The position numbers and the translations under genes are program-made. Below are positions 20,052 through 29,241 of a stretch of DNA of 35,985 nt, piece after piece. Where the stretch lies: assembly GCA_017632155.1 (NCBI GenBank), contig JAGBRZ010000253.1, forward strand, positions 1 through 35,985, in the 5' to 3' direction. The first letter of the stretch is position 1. Each line of letters opens with the position of its first letter. Below the pieces are notes generated by a model, which made no database searches, was not told where the DNA came from, and worked only from the letters and a program-made list of their open reading frames with translations. Source of the stretch: Clostridia bacterium (lineage in GTDB: Bacteria; Bacillota_A; Clostridia; Oscillospirales; CAG-272).

Positions 20052-21845
20052 TTAATTTCCTAAATAAAATCCACTCATTATATAATTGCCTGCCGGTATT
20101 GTAATATTGTTAGCATTTATATATCTACCTCCATTTGTATAAAGCGAATAATCTGTCACTTTTTCATACGGAGATGAACCACGTTGTATTTCAAATGAAA
20201 ATACACCTATGGATGCATCGTTTAATGTAAACAAGGCTGTCGAACCTGTTACACTAATATCACTATTTACAGTAAAGCCAACATCAACATATCTCAGTTT
20301 CCCATACCTAAATAAATTATTACGTGAACTATTTATCGTTATATTCTGATGATTCTCAATTACACAAGTAACTAATGATACTTCTAATTCATCTGCCACA
20401 TCCCCACTCGTAAACTTACTACTTCCCACAAGGCTTTCATTCGCACTTATAGGACTTGTCACGGTACAAAATGCACCATTCCTTATAAAATGGCTACCTA
20501 CTGCATAAGCCTGTGAAGCTGTTGCTCCATCCTCAACAGGGGCTATGACGGAGTTGTCGCACTTATCTGTTAGGCTGTCTGCTACGCTTGCATGGTAGGG
20601 TTCATATGCTGTGGCAGTTGAACCTCTTTCAATCTGCATATAACATGTTTGATTGTCGTAAGACGCATTAGCAGTTGTAAATATTCTTGTAAACACATCC
20701 GTATCGTTATCGAGTGTAAACGTACCCTCCCCTTGCTGGATATAACCAGAACCATCTGATTTAATAATCTGAGGTTCAATATTTGTCTTGTCCCCTGATA
20801 ACGATATAGTATATGTTCCTTTTTTAAGTGTGAATATAATTCCGTTATCTCTGGCATATTGTGATTTCGGACTTGATACGGAACTGTTTGATGTACCATT
20901 TACTGTAATTGCATTGTTCGAATAAATTACAGATATAGTTGCATCTGCGTACGTATAATTATACGGCTTACAGCGGTTTTTCCATTTCCACCCAACTGTA
21001 TCAACGATAGCATCATACACAGCCCCACTCTCAACAAGGTCTGTACTCTGTGTTACTACTGAGGTACTGTTTTTGGTTGAGGCTGTGCCGAGGGTGTCCT
21101 TAATTGCTTTTATCTGCCCCGTTACGCTATCACTCAGCTTACAGTTATACCCACTTGTCGGATATACTACTATTGCACTTCCCTGTGATATTGGGGATGT
21201 GGCTGTGTAGAGATTGCCGTCTGATAAATAAAACTGCTCATTAACAGCATAGGGCTGCGACGCACTTGTGGCATCTGATTCGGTCGGGGCTATGCTGTTT
21301 GCAATGTCCGCCCCTTCGCCGCCTGCATTTACTCCGGTATCGACCCACTCCTCGTTTTCAACGTCCCATACCATCCAATGGTCGTTTTGGCTATTAATAT
21401 AGGGGTAATGCTCTACGGCTGCCTCTGCCCGTTCTGCGTTTGCTTCCGCGAGGTCAATAAGCGCGGGAAGCTCCGTGTCTGATATGTCGGTATCGTCCTC
21501 CAGGGCGCTCTGCTGTACCTTAAGCGTAAATGCAAATGAACCGGTCTTTCCGTTACTCTCTGTAACTACGATCTGCGCTCTGGTGTTGCCGTAAACTGCA
21601 GACATCTGCTGTGTTAAGTTTGCTGTTACGGTTGATCCGCTAATGGTGGCATCATACGCGAATCCGTGCATATCAGGTTTTGTGCCCTGTATGATGGCTG
21701 TCGCTCCTGCCCCGGGCGTGTATTCGCTTGAACCTTTGTACAGTTTAAATACAAGCCTGCCGGTGCCGGTGTCGTACTGATTCACACGTACAATGACCGG
21801 TGCACTTTCCGGGATCAGATTCAAATTAAATGTCTGTTGAATCAT
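20052..21845 (-). CDS. Baseplate upper-protein-like tail fibre (BppU N-terminus)
   Basis: 597 residues. Residues 1-145 match the BppU N-terminal domain that attaches to the baseplate (IPESAPVIVRVNQYDTGTGR, LVFKLYKGSSEYTPGAGATA), then a short A/E helix. Two copies of a repeat beginning IAPTES-x-AT-x-SQ-x-YAV (about residue 186 and 441) flank a beta-rich module (about 285-425) resembling a carbohydrate-binding jelly roll. The last ~110 residues are another beta domain. It is probably the host-adhesion fibre. It lies after an intrinsic terminator, so its expression may be lower. Confidence 0.82.
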   Translation of the reverse strand: MIQQTFNLNLIPESAPVIVRVNQYDTGTGRLVFKLYKGSSEYTPGAGATAIIQGTKPDMHGFAYDATISGSTVTANLTQQMSAVYGNTRAQIVVTESNGKTGSFAFTLKVQQSALEDDTDISDTELPALIDLAEANAERAEAAVEHYPYINSQNDHWMVWDVENEEWVDTGVNAGGEGADIANSIAPTESDATSASQPYAVNEQFYLSDGNLYTATSPISQGSAIVVYPTSGYNCKLSDSVTGQIKAIKDTLGTASTKNSTSVVTQSTDLVESGAVYDAIVDTVGWKWKNRCKPYNYTYADATISVIYSNNAITVNGTSNSSVSSPKSQYARDNGIIFTLKKGTYTISLSGDKTNIEPQIIKSDGSGYIQQGEGTFTLDNDTDVFTRIFTTANASYDNQTCYMQIERGSTATAYEPYHASVADSLTDKCDNSVIAPVEDGATASQAYAVGSHFIRNGAFCTVTSPISANESLVGSSKFTSGDVADELEVSLVTCVIENHQNITINSSRNNLFRYGKLRYVDVGFTVNSDISVTGSTALFTLNDASIGVFSFEIQRGSSPYEKVTDYSLYTNGGRYINANNITIPAGNYIMSGFYLGN

Positions 21846-21884
21846 TTTTGTGCTGCTCCTTTCATGGTGTTGTGTTGCATTAAA

Positions 21885-21908
21885 AAAGAGCTGGGTTAGC
21901 TCTTTAAT
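21885..21908 (-). terminator. Intrinsic terminator inside the tail operon
   Basis: On the minus strand, directly at the stop of the upstream tail gene, AAAGAGCT-5-AGCTCTTT forms an 8-bp perfect stem followed by TTTT. It looks canonical and would cut transcripts between the two fibre genes. No promoter is visible beyond it, so the downstream genes need read-through or antitermination. Confidence 0.85.
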
Positions 21909-22764
21909 TTACTGTTATTCCGTATTGGCAGTGAAGCTCCTTGCCATCTTCTCGGTATGTGTAAACGGTTACTGCTCCGCCCACCCACAATATATTTGTA
22001 TAACGTATTATAAATTTAATCTGTGCTATCGTCATTGATCCGTTGGGATAATTTAACTGCTTGTCACTTATCACCGGCAGGTCTAATGGGTTTGTAATGG
22101 TGTTCGGCGTGGCTCCGCCCCATGACGCATTACTGGCAGGCCCTGATACGTAATAATCAATATTATTAATCGTCGCCTTGCCTGCTCCTGCACCCTGAGT
22201 CGGCATATTAATAATTGCTGCGCTTTGGACATCGGATATACCAAAAAATTCGCACCAATTACCGCCCCACCCTGTTCCCATTACATTTTTGCCTATCAAA
22301 CAGGCCGCGTCTCCACTGTTTAATTTTGTAACCGGTGATCTGTTACCGGTAAACGTTGATATAACCGCACCCGCCTGTGATACGATCGCGTTTGAACTTC
22401 CGGTTACGCTCGGATCACAATTTGCCGTTATTCCAGTATGTGGTGATGCTACCGGCGTATGTAACAATGATTCAAACGGTATCTGCCGTACAAAGTTATC
22501 ATTGTTATCATATCCATATACCACAATGCCGGTAATGTCTATAACTTCGCCATCCTCGTATACCAATTTTATAGGCAGCGTATGTATGTCTATATAATCA
22601 ACGTCGTTCGGGATAGGTTTAAACATAGCCCAAAATAAACGGGCTTTATTGTTTACACCTATATACCCTTTTATTAATTTACGGGCTGCGTTGTCTACTC
22701 CTCCGTATGCACTTATCGTTTTACGGGCTATATCGTTTACACCCTCGTATATTTTTCTTGCCAT
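21904..22764 (-). CDS. Tail/baseplate protein with N-terminal 14-residue repeats
   Basis: 286 residues. Residues 4-45 are three 14-residue repeats (IYEGVNDIARKTIS, AYGGVDNAARKLIK, GYIGVNNKARLFWA), a pattern frequent at the start of Firmicutes phage tail proteins. The rest is beta-rich (DIHTLPIKLVYEDGEVIDITG; late VGGAVTVYTYREDG) with no domain I can name. Its place between Tal and the BppU fibre indicates a baseplate or fibre-adaptor role (inference). Confidence 0.72.
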   Translation of the reverse strand: MARKIYEGVNDIARKTISAYGGVDNAARKLIKGYIGVNNKARLFWAMFKPIPNDVDYIDIHTLPIKLVYEDGEVIDITGIVVYGYDNNDNFVRQIPFESLLHTPVASPHTGITANCDPSVTGSSNAIVSQAGAVISTFTGNRSPVTKLNSGDAACLIGKNVMGTGWGGNWCEFFGISDVQSAAIINMPTQGAGAGKATINNIDYYVSGPASNASWGGATPNTITNPLDLPVISDKQLNYPNGSMTIAQIKFIIRYTNILWVGGAVTVYTYREDGKELHCQYGITVN

Positions 22765-22767
22765 ACT

Positions 22768-24075
22768 TTATTCATAAACAAAAATTATATGCCCGGTTTC
22801 AAGCGGGGTCTGCCCCGGTGTAATGTTGTCGGTATCAGTAAAGGTTATTCGATTGTCAAAATTAATCTCTACCCATTCACTTTGCTGCCCGGTGTTTTCA
22901 TACCGGTATACATGCCGCGGGTTGTTGCCGATACTTAAAACTATGTCACCTGCTTCTCCCTCCCATGTAGGCGGGGTCAATATATCAGTATCAATAAAAT
23001 TCTGCTTGTCGTCAAGCTGGTTTTCTATACCATCCACGGCTTCATCAATCTTAGACTGCACGTTGTCATAAAGCGGGCTGTCAGGATCGTTGATGGCTTC
23101 CGTAACGTCTTTTATTTCCTCGGTTATCTTCTCGGGCGGATTGTCAAATATGATATTGTTCCTATCCGGGTGATACGGGTATATATCACGCTCTACGACC
23201 TGATAGTTGACGGATGTTTGCTTAACATCATCAATCAGGGTTGCTGTGCTGTATAACTCAAAACCAAGGTTGCTGTATGTCGTCGGGTCCACGGCCTTAA
23301 GATCTACGATAGAACAGTTATAGGATCGCGACGGCATGGCCATTTTGGCCAGCTTTGCCCGTGCGTCGTCTAATAGGTTCTGCGCTACCGTGTAGCGCTC
23401 GTCCGTCCATACCGCACAAATTATGCGGCTGGTATAGGTGTTGTTGTCTACGTACTCCTTGCCGTCGTTTATATCTGCAAACGTCAGGCCGTCTTTGCCG
23501 TACGCATACAAGCGCGTTACTATATCATTGCTCTTGCCCTTGTAGTTTATCTCCTTAAGGTTCAGCTCCCGGGTCGCAAACGCGCCCACGGGCGCTTTAA
23601 GTGCCTTGCTATCTATGGTACAAACCTTGTTTGCGTTGTCCCACCGTATATACACGTCGTATGTATCCTTGCACAATAAACATACGTCGTAGGGCGTTAC
23701 ATTTCCCTTAATGGTCTTTTGGTCTGTGTTACCGCTTAAGTCGGTCACGGTCCATCCTGTGGGCTTGATAGCGTTTATCTGCTGCGCTACCGTTGCGTTT
23801 TCGAGCTTATAATTGACCGTCGCTGTGGCTTTCCATGCGTCAACATCAAGTTGGCATACAATCTTTGCTGTCTGTCCGCCTGCGTCTATCTGCTTTACCA
23901 GATAACTCTGCCCGCCTCTGTCCTGTATGGTCTCCTCCTCGGTTATGATCGCGTAAATAGGATCCCATATGGATATATTAAAAATAACTTCATCAAGCCC
24001 GTTCGCAAGCTCGCGTATATAGTATTCTGTGTTTTGTATCGGATGCTGCTGCCCGTTATGATATAAAGTAAGCAT
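22768..24075 (-). CDS. Tail-associated protein (prophage endopeptidase-tail family, Tal-like)
   Basis: 435 residues. The N-terminal ~330 residues match the phage minor structural/prophage tail endopeptidase family (LTLYHNGQQHPIQN, then ARAKLAKMAMPSRSYNC and VVERDIYPYHPDRNNI). They form the gp27-like hub that plugs the tail tip. A coiled region (FDNPPEKITEEIKDVTEAI, about 322-370) and a small C-terminal beta domain follow. Order after Dit is standard. I see no clear peptidase active site, so the role is probably structural. Confidence 0.85.
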   Translation of the reverse strand: MLTLYHNGQQHPIQNTEYYIRELANGLDEVIFNISIWDPIYAIITEEETIQDRGGQSYLVKQIDAGGQTAKIVCQLDVDAWKATATVNYKLENATVAQQINAIKPTGWTVTDLSGNTDQKTIKGNVTPYDVCLLCKDTYDVYIRWDNANKVCTIDSKALKAPVGAFATRELNLKEINYKGKSNDIVTRLYAYGKDGLTFADINDGKEYVDNNTYTSRIICAVWTDERYTVAQNLLDDARAKLAKMAMPSRSYNCSIVDLKAVDPTTYSNLGFELYSTATLIDDVKQTSVNYQVVERDIYPYHPDRNNIIFDNPPEKITEEIKDVTEAINDPDSPLYDNVQSKIDEAVDGIENQLDDKQNFIDTDILTPPTWEGEAGDIVLSIGNNPRHVYRYENTGQQSEWVEINFDNRITFTDTDNITPGQTPLETGHIIFVYE

Positions 24076-24084
24076 CTTGGCTCC

Positions 24085-24786
24085 TTAATACGTGGGATAG
24101 TATTCAATAGTCAAATCTTCTACGCAATCAATAATGTTTAATCCCGGTTCAAGATACGGAAAATTCTGAAATGTCATATTACCGGCACATGGCGTTCCGT
24201 TCTGCAGGATCCTTCCGGTTATGCCATCAACAACCAGCACGTCATCCTTGCTCACGTTCGTAATAGTCACCGTTCCGATAACAAGACGTGATCGGTTTTG
24301 GCTTGCGGTGCATGTCAGCCGGCAGTCTGTTCTGGGTACGGTTGATTTACATATAACTGTATTATCTGATATCGTTTCGAGCGGATCATGCCTGATGCCC
24401 TTAAATGTATAGGCGCACAAGGCTATAACTTGGTTATTCTCTACACCTAATATCTGCTCCTCCCCGGAACTCTCCATGTACGCTGAATATATAAAGTCGT
24501 CAGGCAATGACAGCTCAACCTTGCCGTTCAGCATGTTGTCAATCGTTGACTTTTTAAGGGATAATTCCCGCCGCGTCGGTGCCGTAAAAAACAATGATAC
24601 GCTGATATCCCTCATGTACCGTTCATTGGCAAGAAGATTAAAATTTGTGCGGTTAAGCCCCTGATATATCGTGTTAATAACCTGTGTACCGCTTACTTTG
24701 AAGGATTCCAGCAATACGCCGTAATCGTATATATCTATATCGTTAATGTGCATAGTGGCATTTTTTATATCTTTTTCCGTGATCAT
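24085..24786 (-). CDS. Distal tail protein (Dit-like)
   Basis: 233 residues if started at ATG 24786, which overlaps the tape measure stop as ATGA. An ATG at 24825 exists but lies within the tape measure gene and lacks a ribosome site. The segments MHINDIDIYDYGVLLESFKV, LLANERYMRDISVSLFF and KKSTIDNMLNGK fit the N-terminal ring-forming domain of Dit proteins, with a beta C-terminal domain. It forms the hexameric ring joining tube and tip. Confidence 0.82.
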   Translation of the reverse strand: MITEKDIKNATMHINDIDIYDYGVLLESFKVSGTQVINTIYQGLNRTNFNLLANERYMRDISVSLFFTAPTRRELSLKKSTIDNMLNGKVELSLPDDFIYSAYMESSGEEQILGVENNQVIALCAYTFKGIRHDPLETISDNTVICKSTVPRTDCRLTCTASQNRSRLVIGTVTITNVSKDDVLVVDGITGRILQNGTPCAGNMTFQNFPYLEPGLNIIDCVEDLTIEYYPTY

Positions 24787-26987
24787 CCTCTGCTCTCCCA
24801 TGCTAACTGCTCGTTCATGTACCATGCCGAGGCTCTTGCTATCTCGCGGCCGTCTACCGTCAGCGGGACCTCGATCTGTATATTATTTGTCTGCGTCATG
24901 GATGCCGATAAATCTTTAGCGTATCCTGCTATGTCAGGCATATTAAAGTTAATATCTGTATTAAAACTGCCGTTAACGGTCCGCATTACTTGGTCAACCA
25001 TGCTCTCGGCGCTCTTTGTTGCGTCGTCGGCTGTTTCGTCGATACCTTCCGCGATACCTTCCGGGATCCAGCGGCCCACCTGATTCTTAAATACTTTGGA
25101 AGGGGACCCTATCTCGAAAAATCCCTTTACTTTGTCGACCAGTTTCTTTCCAAGGCTCGTTACGTTATCAACGAGCTTGCCCCATGCTCCCTTTATTCCT
25201 TCCCAGAGTCCGCTCACAAATTCGGCGCCGACTTCGTTTATCTTTGTTAGGCCCTCTAACAGCCCCTTAACCAATGCCATGATTATTTCGGGCAGGGCCG
25301 CAATCAATGTCGGGATATTCTCAATTAACGCCGCCGCAAGCTGGATCATTAACTCGATAGCAAATTCCAATATTGCCGGTATATTCTCTATCAAAAAGCT
25401 AACCATGGCTTCTATGATTTCCGGCAAACGTTCTATGAGTTGCGGTAATGCTTCAATAAGCCCCTCCGCCAATCCTTTGATAAGGGCCATTGCCGCATCC
25501 AATAACAAGGGCGCATTTTCTATCAATACGTCTACGATTTCCAGCACGCAGTCAACTATCGCCGGCACAAGCTCCGGTAACGCTTCCGCAATGCCGAGGG
25601 CTAACTGTACGATTATCTGCAGTCCTGCGTCCAATAGCTTTGGAAGGTTATCAAGCAACGCGGTTAACAACGTCATTGTAATTTGCAACGCCGAATCAAT
25701 GATAAGCGGTAAGTTATCAATGATCCCGTTTATCAATGCCTCGATTAGCTTTATGCCCGCGTCAACAAACGCCGGCAGCTTCTCGATTATCATTGCCAGA
25801 CCGTCCGACAGAATGCCGCCGAATGCGTCCATGGCTCCTTCCAAGCCGTCCGCCTTAAATGCGTCCGTGATCTGGGATAGACCGTCGGTGCCAAACTGCA
25901 CAAACTCCCGCAGCGTGGGTGTCAGGCCGTCAGATACCGCTATCTTTGCACCCTCGAGCGCTGACTGGAACAGGGTTATATCACCGGCCAAATTATCAAG
26001 CTGAGTATTGGCCATCTTCTCGGCTGCGCCCTGTGAATCCTCAATGGCTCCCGATAGCTCGCCCCATCTCTCTGTGGATGTAGCAAGCAGCGCGTTAACG
26101 GATTTTAAATCGACCTTGTTGAATATGTTGTTAAGGGCCTGTGTCTTTTCTTCCTGCGTCAAATTGCCAAGGGATTTATTGAACTGCCCCATTATATCTT
26201 CCAAGGGCTTCATGTTTCCGTTTGCATCAAACGCTTCTATGCCGAGGCTTTTTAACTGCTTAGCTGCCTTATCTGTGGGCGCTGATAACGACAGGATGAT
26301 ATTACGTAAGGCCGTGCCGCCCTCGGATCCCTTTATGCCGTTATCTGCCAATAGGCCGAGTGCGGTTGATAACTCCGTAGTGCCGCCGGCGAGGTTCTTT
26401 GCTGTACCTCCGACCGTCAGTATGGCGTCGCCTAACTGTTCAACGCTTGTATTACTTTTAGAAGCCGCCGCCGCCATCTGGTCAACGAGCGTGTTGGTTT
26501 GCTGCATGTTTAAGCCCAGCGCGCTCTGTGAATCGGTGATCATGTCCGAGGCTCTGGCTAATTCCATGCCGCCTGCTGCCGCAAGGTTTAATACGTTTGG
26601 CAGCATCTCCATTGACTTTTGCGAATCATAGCCCGCAAGGGCCATGTAGTTTAATGCGTCCGCCGCCTCTGTTGCGCTGAATGCGGTTTTTGACCCCATC
26701 TCCTGCGCGAAGTCCCGCAGGTCCTGTATCTCGTCGACCGTCTTTCCCATGGTCGCCGCAACCTGTGACATACTCGAGTCAAACTGCATCCCGGCGTCAA
26801 CCGACGACTTGGCAAACGCTCCCACGGCCGCCGTGCCTGCTACTACGGCACCGGTTACTATCTTTCCTATGGTGCCCGCAACGCCGCCAAACTTTGACGT
26901 TAATTTACCCTCGGTTTTGCTTATCTGGGAATCAAGATCAGAGTCGTCCGCAACGACTTTGTATTTAACCTCGCCTACCTCTGCCAT
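24783..26987 (-). CDS. Tail tape measure protein
   Basis: 734 residues. Residues 60-300 match the TP901-type tape measure core (VDAGMQFDSSMSQVAATMGK, SATEAADALNYMALAGYD, SEGGTALRNIILSLSAPT). Residues 404-579 are eight perfect 22-residue helical repeats, most starting L/I-P and ending in N or A. A G-x-W-x-x-I-K-G helix and a membrane-ejection-like tail (FFEIGSPSKVFKNQVGRW) follow. Length is modest, so a tail near 110 nm is expected if about 1.5 Angstrom per residue holds. Confidence 0.95.
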   Translation of the reverse strand: MAEVGEVKYKVVADDSDLDSQISKTEGKLTSKFGGVAGTIGKIVTGAVVAGTAAVGAFAKSSVDAGMQFDSSMSQVAATMGKTVDEIQDLRDFAQEMGSKTAFSATEAADALNYMALAGYDSQKSMEMLPNVLNLAAAGGMELARASDMITDSQSALGLNMQQTNTLVDQMAAAASKSNTSVEQLGDAILTVGGTAKNLAGGTTELSTALGLLADNGIKGSEGGTALRNIILSLSAPTDKAAKQLKSLGIEAFDANGNMKPLEDIMGQFNKSLGNLTQEEKTQALNNIFNKVDLKSVNALLATSTERWGELSGAIEDSQGAAEKMANTQLDNLAGDITLFQSALEGAKIAVSDGLTPTLREFVQFGTDGLSQITDAFKADGLEGAMDAFGGILSDGLAMIIEKLPAFVDAGIKLIEALINGIIDNLPLIIDSALQITMTLLTALLDNLPKLLDAGLQIIVQLALGIAEALPELVPAIVDCVLEIVDVLIENAPLLLDAAMALIKGLAEGLIEALPQLIERLPEIIEAMVSFLIENIPAILEFAIELMIQLAAALIENIPTLIAALPEIIMALVKGLLEGLTKINEVGAEFVSGLWEGIKGAWGKLVDNVTSLGKKLVDKVKGFFEIGSPSKVFKNQVGRWIPEGIAEGIDETADDATKSAESMVDQVMRTVNGSFNTDINFNMPDIAGYAKDLSASMTQTNNIQIEVPLTVDGREIARASAWYMNEQLAWESRG
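25251..25778 (-). repeat. Eight tandem 66-bp units (22 residues each) in the tape measure gene
   Basis: Residues 404-579 split without remainder into eight 22-residue units, for example LPLIIDSALQITMTLLTALLDN-like and LPKLLDAGLQIIVQLALGIAEA-like. Each begins L/I/A-P and ends IDN, LDN, IEN or similar. The protein pattern is strong while the DNA copies are diverged, which points to old duplication under selection. Confidence 0.85.
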
Positions 26988-26999
26988 CTTATGTACCCC

Positions 27000-27563
27000 T
27001 TATTGCGTGGCCTTTGCCTGTAATATCTCAAACAAGCTGGCCAGCCCGTTCTGAAAGTCCTTGCCTGTGCCCCTCAGCGCATACATGGTCTTTAGCCTTG
27101 ACAGCTCCGCGATCTGCTTCGCGTTGTGCTTGTTAGGCTCTGGCATCTCTGCTGACCTGATGCCGATAATATCAACTAACTTTGTATCCTTCGGCAGTCC
27201 TTGTAAAAGGGCTTGCCATCTTAGGATGTGTATATCTTTGTCGCTGTATAGATCTATCCCGTATGTTTGCATAAAGCCCGCGCATATATACGGCCAGTCC
27301 TGCTCGATATCCATGTACGAGGGCCCGTCATATTTTGGCCGGTCGTCCTTAAGCAGGTCATATATTGCCGTCAATAGCTCCACGCTTACCGGGTGCGGCT
27401 CCGTGATAAACATATCCAAAGCCGTTTCGATTTTCTGCGCCTGTAACAAGCGGTCATCCTTTAGTACGTCCGCGACCGCAAAAAAAACTGAATATGCAAG
27501 GTTAAGGCTGTACACCGTCCCCTCATATTCGACTTGCTCCGGTAACTGCTCATATGGTTTCAT
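27000..27563 (-). CDS. Tail assembly protein, phage Gp15 family
   Basis: 187 residues. The family features are visible: YSLNLAYSVFFAVADVLKDD near the N-terminus, the DWPYICAGFMQTYGIDL segment and the WQALLQGLPKDTKLVDIIGIR motif of Gp15. It serves as a tape-measure chaperone. It overlaps the preceding chaperone by 4 nt (ATGA). No slippery heptamer was found at the junction, so a lambda G/GT-type frameshift fusion is not evident. Confidence 0.9.
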   Translation of the reverse strand: MKPYEQLPEQVEYEGTVYSLNLAYSVFFAVADVLKDDRLLQAQKIETALDMFITEPHPVSVELLTAIYDLLKDDRPKYDGPSYMDIEQDWPYICAGFMQTYGIDLYSDKDIHILRWQALLQGLPKDTKLVDIIGIRSAEMPEPNKHNAKQIAELSRLKTMYALRGTGKDFQNGLASLFEILQAKATQ

Positions 27564-27973
27564 CTTCGGAACCCACGCCCGCGGTTAACCTGTTTATATC
27601 TTTCCTGTATCCTCTGCTGTGCTTCCTGTATCTTTGGCGTGACAACATCATTGATAAACGGCGCCACATCTCCCAGCATTTCAGTAACTCTGTTGTCGTA
27701 AAATTCTATGATCTGCTTGGTCTGTTCCTCGCCGAATATGATCTCAAATAATGACAGCACGGCTTCGCCCATCTTCTCCTCTGCTTTCTGCAGGTCCTTG
27801 TTATTAGCTGCCGCTTTGGCTTCCTGCGCCGCTGTGTGCATTGCTACCTGTGCGATATTGTAGTTATGCAGGATGCTGTCTACGTTTATATCCACGTTTA
27901 ATAACAACGTCTTGCCGTTGTCCTCTATTTCCAATTCCTCAACTATACGGTTTCTGGTGATCTTGTAAGCCAT
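27560..27973 (-). CDS. Tail assembly chaperone
   Basis: 137 residues, an N-terminal beta element (ITRNRIVEELEIEDNGKTLL) then an all-helical body (LQKAEEKMGEAVLSLFEIIFG) and a basic, disordered end. It sits between the major tail protein and Gp15 where the first tape-measure chaperone is expected. A GGAGAGGAGCAC ribosome site precedes it. Confidence 0.8.
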   Translation of the reverse strand: MAYKITRNRIVEELEIEDNGKTLLLNVDINVDSILHNYNIAQVAMHTAAQEAKAAANNKDLQKAEEKMGEAVLSLFEIIFGEEQTKQIIEFYDNRVTEMLGDVAPFINDVVTPKIQEAQQRIQERYKQVNRGRGFRR

Positions 27974-28008
27974 ATTTTTTGTGCTCCTCTCCTTTTAATC
28001 TATATACA

Positions 28009-28041
28009 CACGGAGAGGAGCCCCTAAAGGCCCCTCCCGTG
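28009..28041 (-). promoter_or_regulatory. G/C-rich hairpin between tail tube and chaperone genes
   Basis: CACGG...CCGTG encloses further pairing between AGGAGCC-type and GGCCCCT sequences, with a small bulge. No T tract follows on the minus strand. It lies just after the major tail protein and may limit read-through or stabilise the upstream mRNA, matching the much higher need for tube protein than chaperone. Confidence 0.45.
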
Positions 28042-28068
28042 CATATACCTTGTTGTGTTTGCTGTTGC

Positions 28069-28806
28069 TTAGTCGGGAACCGCTACCGCGTTTATAACTA
28101 CGTCCCCTGTTACTGCTGCAATCGATATCACGCCGCTTGATAATACCTCAGCCGTGATATCTACCCCGCCCATCGTAACCACTACGCCGCTATCTGACAG
28201 CGTGTAATCTGCGTCGGCTGTGAGTGTTGCGTTAAGGGCTGTTCCGCCTACTACGGTCGCCCCGGTATAACTTGACGTGCAGCCGGTCAGGTTCTGTGTT
28301 ACCACATAACTAACCGCCGCTCCGCTCCATGCGTCGCCAAGGTAGGGTTCGCCGTTGAATCTTATTTCAACGCTGATCGCCGAGCCGTCTGTCGTGCCGC
28401 CGCTGATATCCGACATGTTGCAGAAGGTCACGTTCGCGCTGATCACGCTTTTTGTGCCGTCCTCTGCCGTGCGTGTGATCCTAAAGTGCGTATCACGCGT
28501 GCTCATAAGGGTGTACTTCTTAGAGAACAGGTAATCCTGCGCGGTGTCTCCGATAACCCTTACGCCCGCAAGTGTCATGCTCGGGGCCATGCCGGTTACA
28601 TAGTTTACGGCGTGCCCGGATCCACACAGGAAAAAATACTGCTGTATGGTCTCGTTCATGGCCTCGGTTATGTTGTTAAAGCCAGCGCATAACTCCGCCC
28701 ATGTCCTTGTGGCACCCTTGGGCGTTATGTCAATTTCTGCCTTGTACTTATACACCGGCACGATCTCAGGCTTTACATAATTAGCCACATCTGATGCTGT
28801 TGACAT
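28069..28806 (-). CDS. Major tail (tube) protein with C-terminal Ig-like domain
   Basis: 245 residues. Residues 1-165 are the tube domain (YKYKAEIDITPKGATRTW, LAGVRVIGDTAQDYLF, SAISVEIRFNGEPY). Residues 170-245 form an Ig-like/Big-type add-on (VTQNLTGCTSSYTGATVVGG and later GVVVTMGGVDIT). Such decorations protrude from siphophage tails and may bind glycans or mucus. Position after the connectors and before the chaperones is standard. Confidence 0.88.
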   Translation of the reverse strand: MSTASDVANYVKPEIVPVYKYKAEIDITPKGATRTWAELCAGFNNITEAMNETIQQYFFLCGSGHAVNYVTGMAPSMTLAGVRVIGDTAQDYLFSKKYTLMSTRDTHFRITRTAEDGTKSVISANVTFCNMSDISGGTTDGSAISVEIRFNGEPYLGDAWSGAAVSYVVTQNLTGCTSSYTGATVVGGTALNATLTADADYTLSDSGVVVTMGGVDITAEVLSSGVISIAAVTGDVVINAVAVPD

Positions 28807-28818
28807 TGTGCTACCTCC

Positions 28819-29241
28819 TTAAATATTTATGTTAAAAAAATCAACCGCCCGCCAATAGAAGGATACTTCCAAAGTCGAGCCGCATATCCATTGTTTGTTT
28901 TGCTCCCTGCCTATGATCGTCGGCAGGGTTAAGGACGATATATTAATAACCTGTATCGCCTCCGTGCTTAATTGCGAGTAATCCTTTAGCTTTGTTAATG
29001 CTGCGTGGATGTTGCATAGCGTATCAATCAATAACTGCTGATCCTTGTTTTTGCCATTTAATAGTATAGGCATCCTTACTACTTGCCCTTTGTCAAAAAA
29101 CGTATCTGTTGGCATACCGCCAGAAGGAATCATACATATTCCGTTTATTGGCGGGTCTGAACCGTATACTATGTCCGCGTATGGCTCCGTCTCCTCTGCT
29201 AACTGCGTTATATTTTCCAGCATATCATCAATAAAACTCAT
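28819..29241 (-). CDS. Minor capsid / tail terminator protein
   Basis: 140 residues matching the third of the A118-type minor capsid trio in order and appearance (FIDDMLENITQLAEETEPYA, KGQVVRMPILLNGKNKDQQ). This position equates to the tail terminator of other siphophages. It overlaps the upstream stop by one base (TAATG). Confidence 0.78.
   Translation of the reverse strand: MSFIDDMLENITQLAEETEPYADIVYGSDPPINGICMIPSGGMPTDTFFDKGQVVRMPILLNGKNKDQQLLIDTLCNIHAALTKLKDYSQLSTEAIQVINISSLTLPTIIGREQNKQWICGSTLEVSFYWRAVDFFNINI

Noticed and set aside
20052..22764. Diversity-generating retroelement acting on the fibre genes
   Set aside because: No reverse transcriptase and no template/variable repeat pair seen.
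25096..26631. Long plus-strand frames opposite the tape measure
   Set aside because: Shadows of the repeated helical coding sequence; no ribosome sites or promoters.
27540..27580. Programmed frameshift between the two tail chaperones
   Set aside because: Only a 4-nt overlap is present, with no slippery heptamer; ordinary coupling explains it.
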